DNA of 64,000 nucleotides from Roseobacter sp. MED193 (GCF_000152965.1 NZ_CH902583.1:430302-494301), one strand, 5' to 3'; positions 9,311 through 18,697 are shown, numbered from the stretch's first letter. Made by a program: numbers and translations. Notes: generated from the letters alone by a model not told the origin.

Positions 9311-9544
9311 ATGACTTCTTCTGCAACCCACAGCCCCTCACACGCCTCCTACTTGAACAGCCGCCCTGCCCTGCCGGTGCTGGCACAAGCGGCCGTTGCC
9401 TTTGCAGTCCTCGTCACCAAATGGTCCATCCGTCACAATACGCGAAAAGAGCTGCGCCATCTTAGCGCAGAGCAACTAAAAGACATTGGGATCACTCGCC
9501 AAGAGGCTCATTATCAAGGAACTCTTCCGTTCTGGCGCCCTTGA
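9311..9544 (+). CDS. DUF1127 (YjiS-like) small protein
   Basis: This 77-residue protein ends in the DUF1127 motif LRHLSAEQLKDIGITRQEA (about residues 46-66), an arginine-rich helix with the invariant L-D-I-G core. Residues 20-40 are hydrophobic (LPVLAQAAVAFAVLV) and may form a membrane or amphipathic helix. DUF1127 proteins in alphaproteobacteria have been linked to RNA metabolism, phosphate and carbon homeostasis, and stress; the role here is unknown. It is divergent from the MocR gene, shares the repeat operators, and is closed by a strong terminator. Confidence 0.85.
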   Translation: MTSSATHSPSHASYLNSRPALPVLAQAAVAFAVLVTKWSIRHNTRKELRHLSAEQLKDIGITRQEAHYQGTLPFWRP

Positions 9545-9570
9545 TCCCCTGGGCAAAGGAACCAACTTTC

Positions 9571-9597
9571 GGCCGGGGCTTGTCCCCGGCCTTTTTT
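9571..9597 (+). terminator. Terminator of the DUF1127 gene
   Basis: Perfect 8-bp stem GGCCGGGG/CCCCGGCC (9571-9578, 9584-9591) followed by six T residues. Confidence 0.93.
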
Positions 9598-9935
9598 ACG
9601 TCTTCCCAGCTGAGCCCCTGACCCGTGGCCCTGCCCGCAGAACAAAGCCCCTCGCTTGCAGTCCCCTGATTGCTCATGTTAGGCAGAACGCAGGAATTTT
9701 CATGACGCCCCTCTCGCCCGGTTTCGTAAATTAGCCATTCTGCTTGGCAATAAGACCACCGAAAGACTACCGCCAAACCCAAAGGTGCCCGTTGGATCAA
9801 CCAGATTGCTCTGCCAGGAAAGCTGCGGGGAAAGACCTGAGTGACGTTGCGATTGACCCAAACGAGCTGCCCGCGACATCCAGCAGTGTGCCGCCAAGTC
9901 TGCCCCGCAAAGCCACCTCCACCACTCTGGCCGCT
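9598..9935. other. 338-base gap upstream of speD, no firm gene
   Basis: The speD frame is open through much of this stretch (from 9744), so an amino-terminally longer SpeD cannot be excluded. A ten-codon frame (ATG at 9702 to TAG at 9732, MTPLSPGFVN), preceded by AGGA, could be a leader peptide. I saw no known riboswitch. Confidence 0.3.
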
Positions 9936-10349
9936 ATGGCACAGGCCGATCGCACTGATCACTTTATCCGCCGCGATGACAGGATTTTTGCCGGGACGCA
10001 TTTGATCGTTGAGGTAATGGAGGCCAGCGGGCTGGACTGCGAGATCCAGATACAGCAGGCCTTTCGCCAGGCCGCAGAGCGTTGCGGCGCAACCCTGCTT
10101 CATATCCATACCCATAAGTTCTCGCCGCAAGGGATCTCTGGCGTTGCAGTGCTTGGCGAGAGTCATATCACGGTCCACACTTGGCCAGAAATTGGCTATG
10201 GTGCCTTTGACGTGTTTATGTGCGGCGACGCGGACCCCTGGCAGGCAGTTGAGGTGTTCAAAGACGCCTTTGCCACAACGCAGGTTGCGGTGCGGGAATT
10301 GTTGCGCGGCGCTGAGCTGCTCGGCAGCGAAAGTCGCAGCAACGGCTAA
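9936..10349 (+). CDS. speD: S-adenosylmethionine decarboxylase proenzyme
   Basis: SpeD makes decarboxylated SAM, the aminopropyl donor for spermidine. It is a pyruvoyl enzyme that cleaves itself. The short prokaryotic form is seen: the self-cleavage site LGES-HITVHTWPE gives Ser76 as the pyruvoyl precursor, with His81 and Cys96 (FMCGDAD) as processing and catalytic residues. The ATG at 9936 gives 137 residues, the normal length. The frame is open back to 9744 without recognisable extra domain, and no strong ribosome-binding site marks either start. Its 3' end overlaps the convergent racemase gene by four bases. Confidence 0.9.
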   Translation: MAQADRTDHFIRRDDRIFAGTHLIVEVMEASGLDCEIQIQQAFRQAAERCGATLLHIHTHKFSPQGISGVAVLGESHITVHTWPEIGYGAFDVFMCGDADPWQAVEVFKDAFATTQVAVRELLRGAELLGSESRSNG

Positions 10350-11494
10350 ACGATCTGCCCGCAAACCAGATCTTTTGGATCCTTTGTAAGGCGAGGATTT
10401 CGCTGCCCCCAATCAGAGAAGAGGTCAGCCAAGATCGTTCCGCTGCCCCCTTCTATGGCCGCCGCCCCGATCTCGCACCCACCCTGTGAGCCAAAAGCAA
10501 CCACCTCATCACCGATTGCAACACCGGGAACTTCTGTCACATCAACCACAAGCGTATTCATTGAAATCGCTCCCATAACCGGACAGATCTGTCCCCGGAT
10601 CAGCACCTGCGCGCCCTTGGACATCTGGCGGCTATAGCCATTGGCATAGCCCATAGCGACACTGGCCAGCAGCCTGTCATCAGGCAAAACACAGGTGCGA
10701 TCATAGCCAACCGTGCTGCCTTTGGGATAGGTGCCGAGGCTAATCACCCGAGATTTCAGCTGCATTGCCGGTCGGAACTCTGGCCCAGCTCCTGCGATTC
10801 CAAACAAAATAGCCCCACAACGCATCATATCCACCTTTGGATCCTGCCCTGCAGCAAGGGTGAGCGTGCTACCTGCATGGGTCAAAATATCCTCGCGCCG
10901 CAGGGAACTATTGGCAAAAACCCAAGCCAAGTCCTGTTGAAACCGCGCTATGTTATCGGCCAGTTCGTCGAAACTGTTGCTGGGGAAATGAGTGCAAAGC
11001 CCAACAATCCGCTCGGCGCCCAGCTCCAGAATTCTGCCGCAATCAGTCCGTCCCTGTTGCGTGGAAAGCTCCACCCCATCACGCGACATCCCACCAGCAT
11101 TCAACGACAGGTGCACCGGGGGCAGTCCCCGCGCGCCCAACTGGTTCAAAATCGCCTGCATCCCGCCCACCGAGCCGATCAGCTCTTGGACGTTGTAACT
11201 CAGAGCGTCCTCTACTTCCTCTGGGGTGGCCGTGCGCAGGCGCAGGATTGCCCCGGTAAAACCTGCCGCCCGCACCGCGCGGGCCTCGCTGTTGGCGGAA
11301 ATCCCGATATGGCGCACCCCCTGGGCCAGCAGCGCGGGTACAACATTCTCAATGCCATGCCCATAGGCATCTGCCTTGATCACCGCACAAAGCCGAGTCT
11401 GCGCAGGCAACCGGTCCAATGTATGGCGGAGGTTCTGCGAGATCTGCGCTGGGGAGATCTCGCACCAGGCGCTTTCGTTAGGGGGATCCATCAT
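10346..11494 (-). CDS. Alanine racemase-family enzyme, broad-spectrum (Bsr-like) type
   Basis: This PLP fold-type III racemase has 382 residues. The cofactor lysine is Lys40 in AVIKADAYGHG and the second catalytic base is Tyr264 in VGYDRT. The segment LSLNAGGMSRDGVE (129-142) matches broad-spectrum racemases such as BsrV (LNsGGMSRNGLE) rather than housekeeping Alr (K-DTGM-RLG). Bsr enzymes are usually periplasmic, but no signal peptide is present, so it probably acts in the cytosol. It is the last gene of the minus-strand catabolic operon, five bases after the M20 amidohydrolase, and may convert a D-amino acid released by that enzyme. Substrate is inferred only. Confidence 0.85.
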   Translation of the reverse strand: MMDPPNESAWCEISPAQISQNLRHTLDRLPAQTRLCAVIKADAYGHGIENVVPALLAQGVRHIGISANSEARAVRAAGFTGAILRLRTATPEEVEDALSYNVQELIGSVGGMQAILNQLGARGLPPVHLSLNAGGMSRDGVELSTQQGRTDCGRILELGAERIVGLCTHFPSNSFDELADNIARFQQDLAWVFANSSLRREDILTHAGSTLTLAAGQDPKVDMMRCGAILFGIAGAGPEFRPAMQLKSRVISLGTYPKGSTVGYDRTCVLPDDRLLASVAMGYANGYSRQMSKGAQVLIRGQICPVMGAISMNTLVVDVTEVPGVAIGDEVVAFGSQGGCEIGAAAIEGGSGTILADLFSDWGQRNPRLTKDPKDLVCGQIV

Positions 11495-11499
11495 GAGGT

Positions 11500-12723
11500 T
11501 CAGTTGCCAGGGAGGTTTGGCTCTGCAGATGTGCCTCCCGGCGCGCCCAACAGTTGGTTGAGAATCTCGACCAACAAAGTGACGCCGATGCGGGTCAGGT
11601 CATCCGGGTAGTCATAGTTGGGGTTGTGCAACTGCGGCTGGGTTTCTCCGGATCCGATGAACAGCATCGCCGCCTTGGCACCATCCAGACCAAAACGGCC
11701 AAAGTCTTCCGACCAACGCATCGGCTGGCCCATGGATATTGTTGACAGGCCAAGGGTGGAGGCTGCTTGGCTGGCGATTGCGACAGCACTAACATCATTT
11801 ACCGTTGCCAAAAACACGTCGTGCCAGGTTACACTGGCGGACAGATGCTCGGCCTGCCCCCCAGATCGCCCAGCAGCCTCTGCCAGAGCGCGCGCCAGCT
11901 GGGCCTTGACCTCCTGTACCAAATGCTCCATTCGCGCATCTGTCTGGCTGCGCAGGGTCATGCGCAGCTCTCCGGCCCCTGGCGCAATGCCAAAACTGGC
12001 CGCGCCAAGCTGCGCATGGGTCAATGTCGCCAGGGCAAAGTCAGCCCCCATATCGCCACCAGGGCCCAACTCCGGAAGGCTCTGCATCAAATCCGCCATA
12101 ACCCGCGCTGGCGAAACCCCGTCTTCAGGCGCTGCCGCATGGGAGGTCTTGCCGCCAAAGCGAATTTTCATCCCCCTGGAGGCGCAGTTGCTTACCCCCG
12201 AACACAGCCCTATCTCACCCAATGGGCGACCCGGAACATTATGATAGGCAAAGGCAAAGTCAGGTCGCAACTCAGACCAGCGTGAATCGTCGATCACGGC
12301 CGCAGCCCCGGTGCCGGTTTCTTCTGCGGGCTGGAACAACAGAATGACCCGGCCACAGTCAGGCCGCTTTCTGAGCGCCAGTGCAACGCCAAGCACCATC
12401 ACCATATGGCCATCGTGGCCGCACAGATGCCCCTTGCCCTCCACCTGCGAACGATAAGGGAGCTGCGAAATTTCAAGGATCGGCAAAGCGTCCAACTCGC
12501 AGCGGATCAGGACTGTCGGCCCCTCCTGCTGCCCGCGAAATTCAGCCGCGACGCCATGACCGCCAAGCCCGGTCCAGATCTGGTCGGCCCCGGCGCGCGT
12601 CAGCTCCTGTGTGATACGCGCCGCGGTTTCCACCTCCTCGCCTGAAATCTCGGGGCTTTGATGCAGTTCCCGGCGCAGAGATTGCAGATAGGTCAACTGG
12701 GTGTTGGTGAGTACGGCTGTCAT
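11500..12723 (-). CDS. M20D-family amidohydrolase / N-acyl-amino acid deacylase
   Basis: This 407-residue metallopeptidase-like hydrolase cleaves amide bonds of N-acyl amino acids or similar compounds. It shows the family start LQSLRRELHQSPEISGEE, the metal-binding CGHDGHM at 101-107, the acidic pair QPAEETG at 131-137, and the C-terminal DFGRF metal-ligand region. It belongs to the group with hippurate hydrolase and IAA-amino acid hydrolase. It lies between the deacetylase and the racemase in a tight operon, so it likely removes an acyl group from an imported compound or an intermediate. Exact substrate unknown. Confidence 0.88.
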   Translation of the reverse strand: MTAVLTNTQLTYLQSLRRELHQSPEISGEEVETAARITQELTRAGADQIWTGLGGHGVAAEFRGQQEGPTVLIRCELDALPILEISQLPYRSQVEGKGHLCGHDGHMVMVLGVALALRKRPDCGRVILLFQPAEETGTGAAAVIDDSRWSELRPDFAFAYHNVPGRPLGEIGLCSGVSNCASRGMKIRFGGKTSHAAAPEDGVSPARVMADLMQSLPELGPGGDMGADFALATLTHAQLGAASFGIAPGAGELRMTLRSQTDARMEHLVQEVKAQLARALAEAAGRSGGQAEHLSASVTWHDVFLATVNDVSAVAIASQAASTLGLSTISMGQPMRWSEDFGRFGLDGAKAAMLFIGSGETQPQLHNPNYDYPDDLTRIGVTLLVEILNQLLGAPGGTSAEPNLPGN

Positions 12724-12769
12724 ATCGGCTTCTTTCCTTTTCGCCCCCCCCGTGGGGGAGGCGTTTTCG

Positions 12770-13795
12770 TCAGGTGGCGGTTTGATAGCCTGTCAGGCAG
12801 CGGGTCAGGTTTTCCCCCAGACTATCGCTCAGATAGCCGCCCTCCTGGACAAACAGCACCGGCAGGCCAAGATGTGCAAAGGCCGCGCCAATACGAGAGA
12901 ACCCTTCTTTGGTCACCGCAAGCCCCTGAAACGGATCATCAATCGAGGCATCCAGCCCCAAAGCCACCACCACAACGTCAGCGCCAAACAGGGTCACCCG
13001 TTGCAGTGCCACATCAAGCGCCTTGAGAAAGCCCTCGTCATCGGTGCCGCGCGCCAAGGGCAGGTTGAGGTTATAGCCCAGCCCAGCCCCCTCACCACGT
13101 TCCTGGGCATGGCCCCAGAAAAACGGGTAAAACCGCTCAGGATCCGCATGAAGGGAGACAGTCAAAACATCATCGCGATTGTAGAATATTCCCTGGGTGC
13201 CATTGCCGTGATGCACATCCACATCGACAATCGCCGGCCGCAGACCTGCAGCAGCCAGCCGTTGGGCGGCGATGCCCGAGTTGTTCAGAAAACAAAAGCC
13301 GCCGGCCATATCGGCAAAGGCGTGATGCCCAGGGGGGCGCGCCAGCACATAGGCGGACTGGCCGCCCTCAAGCAGGTAATCAGCGCCTGAAATCGCCGAC
13401 TGCGCCGACCAATAGGAGGCCTCCCAGGTGCCCGCAGCGATTGGGCAAGCGGTATCTGCCTGGTGGTAGCCTGACTGACCAGTGGCCGATTTGGGGTAGC
13501 TGTCGCTGCGGTTGGCTGGGTGAATATTGGGGATCACCTCTTCGCCTGCATCTTTGATATATTGCCAACGGCGATAGATATTCTTGAGAAAAGTCAGATA
13601 TTCGGCCGTATGTACCGCAGCGATCGGGCCAAGACCCGCATCCTGAGGTTCTGAGAATGTGCAACCCGCCGCCAAAGCGCCGTTTTGCAGAACCTCAATG
13701 CGTTTGGGCTGTTCCGGGTTTGGCTGCGCCTTGCCGTTGGCCATAAAATGTTTGGGGTCGTGATGCCATTGGCGTGCGTCAAAGATCGCTTTCAT
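12770..13795 (-). CDS. Histone deacetylase-family / acetylpolyamine amidohydrolase-like deacetylase
   Basis: At 341 residues this equals in length the Mycoplana acetylpolyamine amidohydrolase. The class II deacetylase residues are in place: the His157-His158 relay in RPPGHHA, zinc ligands Asp193, His195 (DVDVHHGNG) and Asp282 (GLDAS), and the late GGY tyrosine loop. The enzyme removes acetyl groups from primary amines of small molecules such as acetylpolyamines, acetyl-lysine or 4-acetamidobutyrate derivatives. It sits between the BKACE and M20 genes, which suggests an N-acetylated amine in the pathway rather than histones, which bacteria lack. Confidence 0.9.
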   Translation of the reverse strand: MKAIFDARQWHHDPKHFMANGKAQPNPEQPKRIEVLQNGALAAGCTFSEPQDAGLGPIAAVHTAEYLTFLKNIYRRWQYIKDAGEEVIPNIHPANRSDSYPKSATGQSGYHQADTACPIAAGTWEASYWSAQSAISGADYLLEGGQSAYVLARPPGHHAFADMAGGFCFLNNSGIAAQRLAAAGLRPAIVDVDVHHGNGTQGIFYNRDDVLTVSLHADPERFYPFFWGHAQERGEGAGLGYNLNLPLARGTDDEGFLKALDVALQRVTLFGADVVVVALGLDASIDDPFQGLAVTKEGFSRIGAAFAHLGLPVLFVQEGGYLSDSLGENLTRCLTGYQTAT

Positions 13796-13822
13796 CTGCC
13801 TGTCCTGCCTTTATGTGTCATG

Positions 13823-14749
13823 TTAGATCGCGGTGCGGTCAGCGCCTTTGAGACCCAGCATGTCACGGGCCTCATCCGGGCTTGCCACCTCACGGCCGAG
13901 GTCTTCGACAATGCGCCGGATTTTGCGCACCTGTTCTGCGTTATCTTTTGCCAAAACCCCGCGTGAAATCATCAGGCTGTCCTCCAGCCCCACCCGCACA
14001 TGTCCGCCCATCGCGGCTGCCATGGTGATCAGTGGCATCTGCTGACGTCCAGCGGCCAAAACGGAAAACATATAGTCGTCGCCAAACAGCTTGTCTGCGA
14101 TCACCTTCATATGCATCAGGTTTTCCGGATCCGCTCCCATGCCGCCCAAGACCCCGAAAACAAACTGGATAAACAGGGGCTTTTTCACCAATCCACGATC
14201 GACAAAATGTTTGAGCATATAAAGATGACCAATGTCGTAGCATTCAAACTCGAACCGGGCGCCCCGTTCCACTCCCAGCTCGGTCAGGATACGGGCAATG
14301 TCACGTGGGGTGTTTTTGAACACCAGATCATCCGAGTTCTCCAGGAAGGGCTGTTCCCAGTCATGCCTCCATTCAGAAATCCGCGCCGCCGCTGGATAAA
14401 GCGCAAAGTTCATACTGCCCATATTCAGGCTGCACATCTCTGGCTCCACCCGTCTTGGGGCGGCCAGACGGTCATCCAGGGTCATCACCGCGCTGCCGCC
14501 AGTTGACAGATTGAGCACCGCATCACTGGCCTGTTTCAACTGAGGCAGGAAGCTCATAAAATCCTCTTCACGAGCCGAGGGCTGGCCGGTCACAGGGTTG
14601 CGCGCGTGCAGATGCAGGATCGCGGCACCTGCCGCGGCCGCGCCCTGGGCCTGATCCGAGATTTCCGCGGGGGTCACTGGCAGATAGGGCGACATCGACG
14701 GGGTATGGATAGAGCCGGTGACGGCACAGGTAATCAGAATTTTGCTCAT
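13823..14749 (-). CDS. Beta-keto acid cleavage enzyme (BKACE, DUF849; Kce-like)
   Basis: BKACE enzymes are zinc TIM barrels that react a beta-keto acid with acetyl-CoA to give acetoacetate and a new acyl-CoA. The 308-residue protein starts with the strand ILITCAVTGSIH and carries the zinc pair His46 and His48 in LHLHAR, the LNLSTGG phosphate-side loop, and GHVRVGLEDSL with Glu256 as the third ligand. The founding member, Kce, cleaves 3-keto-5-aminohexanoate in lysine fermentation. Here the gene starts three bases after the class III aminotransferase, which could make the beta-keto acid by transaminating a beta-amino acid. Substrate side chain is not known. Confidence 0.9.
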   Translation of the reverse strand: MSKILITCAVTGSIHTPSMSPYLPVTPAEISDQAQGAAAAGAAILHLHARNPVTGQPSAREEDFMSFLPQLKQASDAVLNLSTGGSAVMTLDDRLAAPRRVEPEMCSLNMGSMNFALYPAAARISEWRHDWEQPFLENSDDLVFKNTPRDIARILTELGVERGARFEFECYDIGHLYMLKHFVDRGLVKKPLFIQFVFGVLGGMGADPENLMHMKVIADKLFGDDYMFSVLAAGRQQMPLITMAAAMGGHVRVGLEDSLMISRGVLAKDNAEQVRKIRRIVEDLGREVASPDEARDMLGLKGADRTAI

Positions 14750-14752
14750 GGG

Positions 14753-16090
14753 TCAGCCTGCCTTGAGTTCAGAGTGGATGTCCTGGCTGAACTGAACCAG
14801 GCTGGCATCAAGGCCCTCGATGATCTCGTCGATATGGTCTTGGGTAACAATCAGCGGCGGACAAACCAGGATATGATCGCCCTCGATACCGTCTCGCGTG
14901 CGGCGAGAATAAACGATCAACCCCTTTGCATAGGCCAGATCGACAAAGCGCTGGTGAGCATTCAACCGCGCCGGAAGCGGCGCCTTGCTGTCCCGGTCTT
15001 CCATGAATTCAAAGGCCGTAAGCAGCCCCTTGCCGCGCACATCGCCAATCAGTTCATGCTTTTGCATCAATCCGTTCAGCCGCGCCAAAAGGGTCTCTCC
15101 CATTCTGGCAGCATTGTCACACAAGCCATTCATTTCAAGCGTATTTACCACAGCCAGCCCGGCGGCACAGGCCAATGGATTGCCTGCATAGGTAAACCCA
15201 TGGGCAAAGCCGCCCTGTTCAAGGATCGGTGCCACCAGACGCTCATCGGCGACCACCGCCCCCAGGGGCATGTATCCCGCACCCAACCCTTTGGACATGA
15301 CGACAATATCCGGCTGTGCCGACCAGTGATCCGAGCCAAGAAAACTGCCGGTGCGCCCGGCCCCGGTCATCACTTCATCCATGATCAAAAGAACACCATA
15401 GCGTGTGCAAATCTCCCGGATCCGCTCCATATAGCCCGTCGGTGGCACCAATGCACCGGTGGAGGCCCCGCCGACGGGCTCAACGATAAATGCAAGCACA
15501 CTCTCAGGCCCCTCAGCGAGGATCTGGGCCTCAAGCAAATCGGCATAGTGATGGCCTGTGGCCGGGTCATTGGGGTCCAGCCCATCCAGATAGGCGCGTG
15601 GTGCTGGGATCTTTGGCATGTCCTGCATCATCGGCGCAAAGGGCGCGGTTAGCGGGGTGTAGCCGGTCACTGCGAGAGCACCGAGGGTGCAGCCATGATA
15701 GCTGGGCGCGCGGGAAATGACTTTCCAACGGCTGCCCTGATCACTGACCAAAGCATATTGCCGGGCCAGTTTGATGGCACTTTCCACCGCTTCGGAACCG
15801 CCAGAGACAAAAAACACCCGGTTCAAATCCCCCGGCATCAGCCCGGCGAGTTTCTGCGCCAATTGCTCGGAGGCCTCTGTTTCAAAATGCAGCCGGTAGC
15901 CAAATGTGGATTTTTCCATCTGGCGGCGCATCGCGGTCAGCACCTCCTGATTGGAATGGCCAATATTGCAAACCATCGCTCCAGACGAACCATCCAGATA
16001 GCGTTTGCCATCTTTGTCCCACATGTAAACGCCGCGTGCCTGATCCAGAACCGGCCTGCGCCCCTGCGCCTGATAAAAAAGATTGCTCAT
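14753..16090 (-). CDS. Class III aminotransferase, probably omega- or beta-amino acid specific
   Basis: This 445-residue PLP enzyme of the omega-transaminase group has SGGSEAVESAIKLAR at 96-110, YHG at 131-133, the cofactor-anchoring Asp238 in IMDEV and Schiff-base Lys267 in VMSKGLGAGY. Such enzymes transaminate amino groups away from the alpha position. The start MSNLFYQ at 16090 follows a GGAGTTGGAAAG site; the open frame to 16222 overlaps the promoter and is discarded. It is the first gene of the five-gene minus-strand operon ending at the racemase, and is divergent from the LysR gene that likely controls it. Confidence 0.9.
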   Translation of the reverse strand: MSNLFYQAQGRRPVLDQARGVYMWDKDGKRYLDGSSGAMVCNIGHSNQEVLTAMRRQMEKSTFGYRLHFETEASEQLAQKLAGLMPGDLNRVFFVSGGSEAVESAIKLARQYALVSDQGSRWKVISRAPSYHGCTLGALAVTGYTPLTAPFAPMMQDMPKIPAPRAYLDGLDPNDPATGHHYADLLEAQILAEGPESVLAFIVEPVGGASTGALVPPTGYMERIREICTRYGVLLIMDEVMTGAGRTGSFLGSDHWSAQPDIVVMSKGLGAGYMPLGAVVADERLVAPILEQGGFAHGFTYAGNPLACAAGLAVVNTLEMNGLCDNAARMGETLLARLNGLMQKHELIGDVRGKGLLTAFEFMEDRDSKAPLPARLNAHQRFVDLAYAKGLIVYSRRTRDGIEGDHILVCPPLIVTQDHIDEIIEGLDASLVQFSQDIHSELKAG

Positions 16091-16212
16091 TCTTCGCTTT
16101 CCAACTCCCTCCCGCCTTGTTGTTCGGTGCAAATACCCAGGCGCAACAGGAGTGCGTCGCAAGGACAAATGGCCGGAATGCGGGCTTGAAGGAACCATGC
16201 GAGAGCCGCTAC

Positions 16213-16259
16213 TATAGTTCAAATAGATAATTGGAATTCTTGATATAGAGATGAACTAT
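16213..16259. promoter_or_regulatory. Probable LysR operator and divergent promoter
   Basis: A perfect 8-bp inverted repeat, ATAGTTCA (16214-16221) and TGAACTAT (16252-16259), flanks an AT-rich core between the aminotransferase operon and the LysR gene; its right arm covers the LysR start codon. The motif TATAGTT (16213-16219) recurs on the minus strand upstream of the ABC importer at 20398-20404. LysR proteins usually bind such sites beside their divergent target. Confidence 0.6.
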
Positions 16260-17226
16260 GCGCAGAGATGACCCTCACTACGCACCAGAACGCATCGCCC
16301 GCGAACTGGACTGGAACCTGTTGCGTACCTTTGTGGTGTTGGCCGAAAGCCACTCTGTCACCGATGCTGCTAATCAGCTAAGGCTCAAGCAACCCTCTGT
16401 TTCTACGGCCTTAAAGCGGCTAGAGGATCGGGTCGGACGCAAATTGATCAATCGCTCCCCCGGCCATTACGACCTGACCGAAGCTGGGCGATTGCTGTAC
16501 CGCGAAGCCGTGGAGATCAATGGATCGGTCCTGCGGTTGTCGACCCTGATGCGGGAGATGACTGATGATGTACGAGGCCATGTTCACATTACCATGGCCA
16601 GCCATGTGGTGAGCCCCTTGATCAATCAGGCCCTCACCGGGTTTCACCGTGATCATCCGCTCGCCACCCTTAAAATTGAGGTTTTATCCAGCTCCAAGGC
16701 CATCGCAGAAGTGGCCGCCAAACGCGCCTCCTTTGCCATTTGCCTCGTGGGGGATCATCATCCAAACTTGGAATACCGCCGGGTGTTTCGCGAATACTTT
16801 GGGCTCTTCTGCGGCCCGCCGCACCCACTGTTTGGCCGTGACGATCTGACCACCGCCGATTTGGAAGGGCATTCCTCAGTGAGTTTTGAGACGGATCGGC
16901 TGCAGGATGTTTTGAAACCCATCACCGTGATGCGGGCACAGGCCGCCTTGGGTCAGAAAATCACCGGTGTTTCCAGCCACCTAGAAGAGGTGCGGCGGAT
17001 GATCGTCTCTGGACTGGGCGTCGGCCCCCTCCCCATCCACGTCGCCGCTCGGGATGTGCGCGATGGCCAACTCTGGCAGGTACCCCCCTTCGAGGATCTC
17101 CCCCCAATCGATGTTTACTTAGTCTGGAGCGAAGGCGCGACCAAGAACAGGGCCGAGCAGATCCTGCTGGATCGCTTGATCGCGGCAATCGACGAGACCC
17201 CTATCGAAGACCGCAGCTACAGCTAG
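16258..17226 (+). CDS. LysR-family transcription regulator
   Basis: This 322-residue regulator has the LysR winged helix at about residues 18-77 (LRTFVVLAESHSVTDAANQL, then PSVSTALKRLE) and a periplasmic-binding-protein-like effector domain from about 100. It lies between two minus-strand operons: divergent from the aminotransferase-BKACE operon and convergent with the amino-acid importer, ending five bases from it. By position it is the likely activator of both, responding to the imported compound or an intermediate. The inverted repeat over its start suggests autoregulation. Confidence 0.9.
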   Translation: MRRDDPHYAPERIARELDWNLLRTFVVLAESHSVTDAANQLRLKQPSVSTALKRLEDRVGRKLINRSPGHYDLTEAGRLLYREAVEINGSVLRLSTLMREMTDDVRGHVHITMASHVVSPLINQALTGFHRDHPLATLKIEVLSSSKAIAEVAAKRASFAICLVGDHHPNLEYRRVFREYFGLFCGPPHPLFGRDDLTTADLEGHSSVSFETDRLQDVLKPITVMRAQAALGQKITGVSSHLEEVRRMIVSGLGVGPLPIHVAARDVRDGQLWQVPPFEDLPPIDVYLVWSEGATKNRAEQILLDRLIAAIDETPIEDRSYS

Positions 17227-17231
17227 GCCTG

Positions 17232-18005
17232 TTAGGCCTTTTGGCCGGCCAGATGCTTGCGCAGAAAATTCTGCGTCCTCTCGCTCTTGGGATTGCGAAA
17301 GATCACCTCTGGCGGGCCCTCTTCGACCACCACGCCCTGGTCCATGAACAACACCCGATCACAGACACTTTCGGCGAAGCCCATTTCATGGGTGACGATA
17401 ATCATGGTCATATGTTCTTCGGCCAGTTGTTTCATTACCAGATTGACCTCTTCAACCAGCTCAGGATCCAGTGCCGAGGTGGCCTCGTCAAACAGCATGA
17501 CCTTCGGCTTCATCGCCAGGGCCCGGGCAATGGCAACCCGCTGTTTTTGCCCGCCCGACAGCTGCGAGGGGTAGTAATCAATCCGCTCGATCATGCCGAC
17601 CTTTGTCAGCTGCTCCTCTGCCAGGGCGTTGGCCTCAGCATCAGTCAAGCCTTTGAGCATCTTGGGCGCCAGCGTCACATTTTCGCGCACTTTCAGATGA
17701 GGAAACAGGTTAAAATGCTGGAAAACCATCCCAATTTCCTGGCGCACCTCATTGATATGGCGCTCATACTGGCGGTGGGGCAGATCCATATTGATCTGCT
17801 TATCCTCGAGCCAGATCTCCCCCCCCGTCAGCGGATCCAGATCATTGATAGCTCGCAAAAGGGTGCTCTTGCCGGACCCGGATGGCCCGATGATTGCGAC
17901 GATCTGGCCGCGGTCCACCTGTAGGCTGATGTCTTTCAACACTTCCAAGGTGCCAAAGCTTTTTTTGGCGTGGCGAATATCGATGAAAGGTTTCTGGGCG
18001 CTCAT
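17232..18005 (-). CDS. Amino-acid ABC transporter, ATP-binding subunit
   Basis: This is the 257-residue ATPase of a polar amino-acid importer. Walker A is GPSGSGKST, the signature is LSGGQKQR, Walker [12 protein letters not shown], and the switch histidine is in VTHEMGF, all as in GlnQ/HisP/ArtP proteins. The start MSAQKPF at 18005 follows GGAGAG with six-base spacing; the longer frame would overlap the permease stop. It is the last gene of the SBP-permease-permease-ATPase operon and works at the inner face of the membrane. Confidence 0.93.
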   Translation of the reverse strand: MSAQKPFIDIRHAKKSFGTLEVLKDISLQVDRGQIVAIIGPSGSGKSTLLRAINDLDPLTGGEIWLEDKQINMDLPHRQYERHINEVRQEIGMVFQHFNLFPHLKVRENVTLAPKMLKGLTDAEANALAEEQLTKVGMIERIDYYPSQLSGGQKQRVAIARALAMKPKVMLFDEATSALDPELVEEVNLVMKQLAEEHMTMIIVTHEMGFAESVCDRVLFMDQGVVVEEGPPEVIFRNPKSERTQNFLRKHLAGQKA

Positions 18006-18022
18006 GTTTCTCTCCTGCCCGG

Positions 18023-18679
18023 TCATTTCGAGGCCTGAATGCGGCGTTCCACGCGGCGCAGTACCGCCTCCATGCCGAGGTTGATAATGTAATAGATAGC
18101 TGCCACCAGAACGTAGAATTCAAAGGGGCGATAGGTGCTGCCAATGGCACGTTGCGCCGACAGGGTCAGTTCAGAGACACCGATAACCGAGACCAGCGCA
18201 GAATCTTTCAGCAACGCGATCATATTGTTGCCAATAGGCGGGATGACATCGCGCACCGCCTGCGGCACCACCACCTTGCGCAGCGCCTGCATCCGCGACA
18301 AGCCCAGGGTGCGGGCAGCCTCGATCTGGCCCTTGTCGACGGCCAGAATGCTGGTCTGAAACAATTCGGAGTTATAGACGGCAAAATGCAAACCCAACCC
18401 GATCACACCGGCGACAAAGGCCGGCACATCAATACCGATCTGTACCAGGCCAAAATAGATCAGAAACAGCTGCAGTAGCAGCGGCGTGCCCAGAAACAGA
18501 AAGGAAAAGATCCGAAACGGCCAGCGCACTACTGCGGGTGCATAAAGCGCAATCACCGCCAGAAAAATGCCCCCAAAGAAGCTGACAAGGGCCGCCCCAA
18601 CAGTAATGCCGATCGTCCAGAGCGCGCCCAGAAGCACGATATCGAGGTATTTTGGAATAACGCTAAAATCGAGTCCCAT
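18023..18679 (-). CDS. Amino-acid ABC transporter, permease 2 (HisM/GlnP type)
   Basis: This 218-residue inner-membrane subunit has about five spans and the EAA loop ([24 protein letters not shown], about residues 120-145) that contacts the ATPase. It pairs with the preceding permease gene to form a heteromeric channel. The gap to the first permease is 18 bases, and the ATPase follows 17 bases later. Confidence 0.92.
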   Translation of the reverse strand: MGLDFSVIPKYLDIVLLGALWTIGITVGAALVSFFGGIFLAVIALYAPAVVRWPFRIFSFLFLGTPLLLQLFLIYFGLVQIGIDVPAFVAGVIGLGLHFAVYNSELFQTSILAVDKGQIEAARTLGLSRMQALRKVVVPQAVRDVIPPIGNNMIALLKDSALVSVIGVSELTLSAQRAIGSTYRPFEFYVLVAAIYYIINLGMEAVLRRVERRIQASK

Positions 18680-18697
18680 GGCGTGTCCTTTCCCCGA

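Noticed and set aside
9492-10412. A 306-codon minus-strand frame opposite speD
   Set aside because: Shadow of speD and of the DUF1127 terminator region; it crosses a strong terminator and has no domain.
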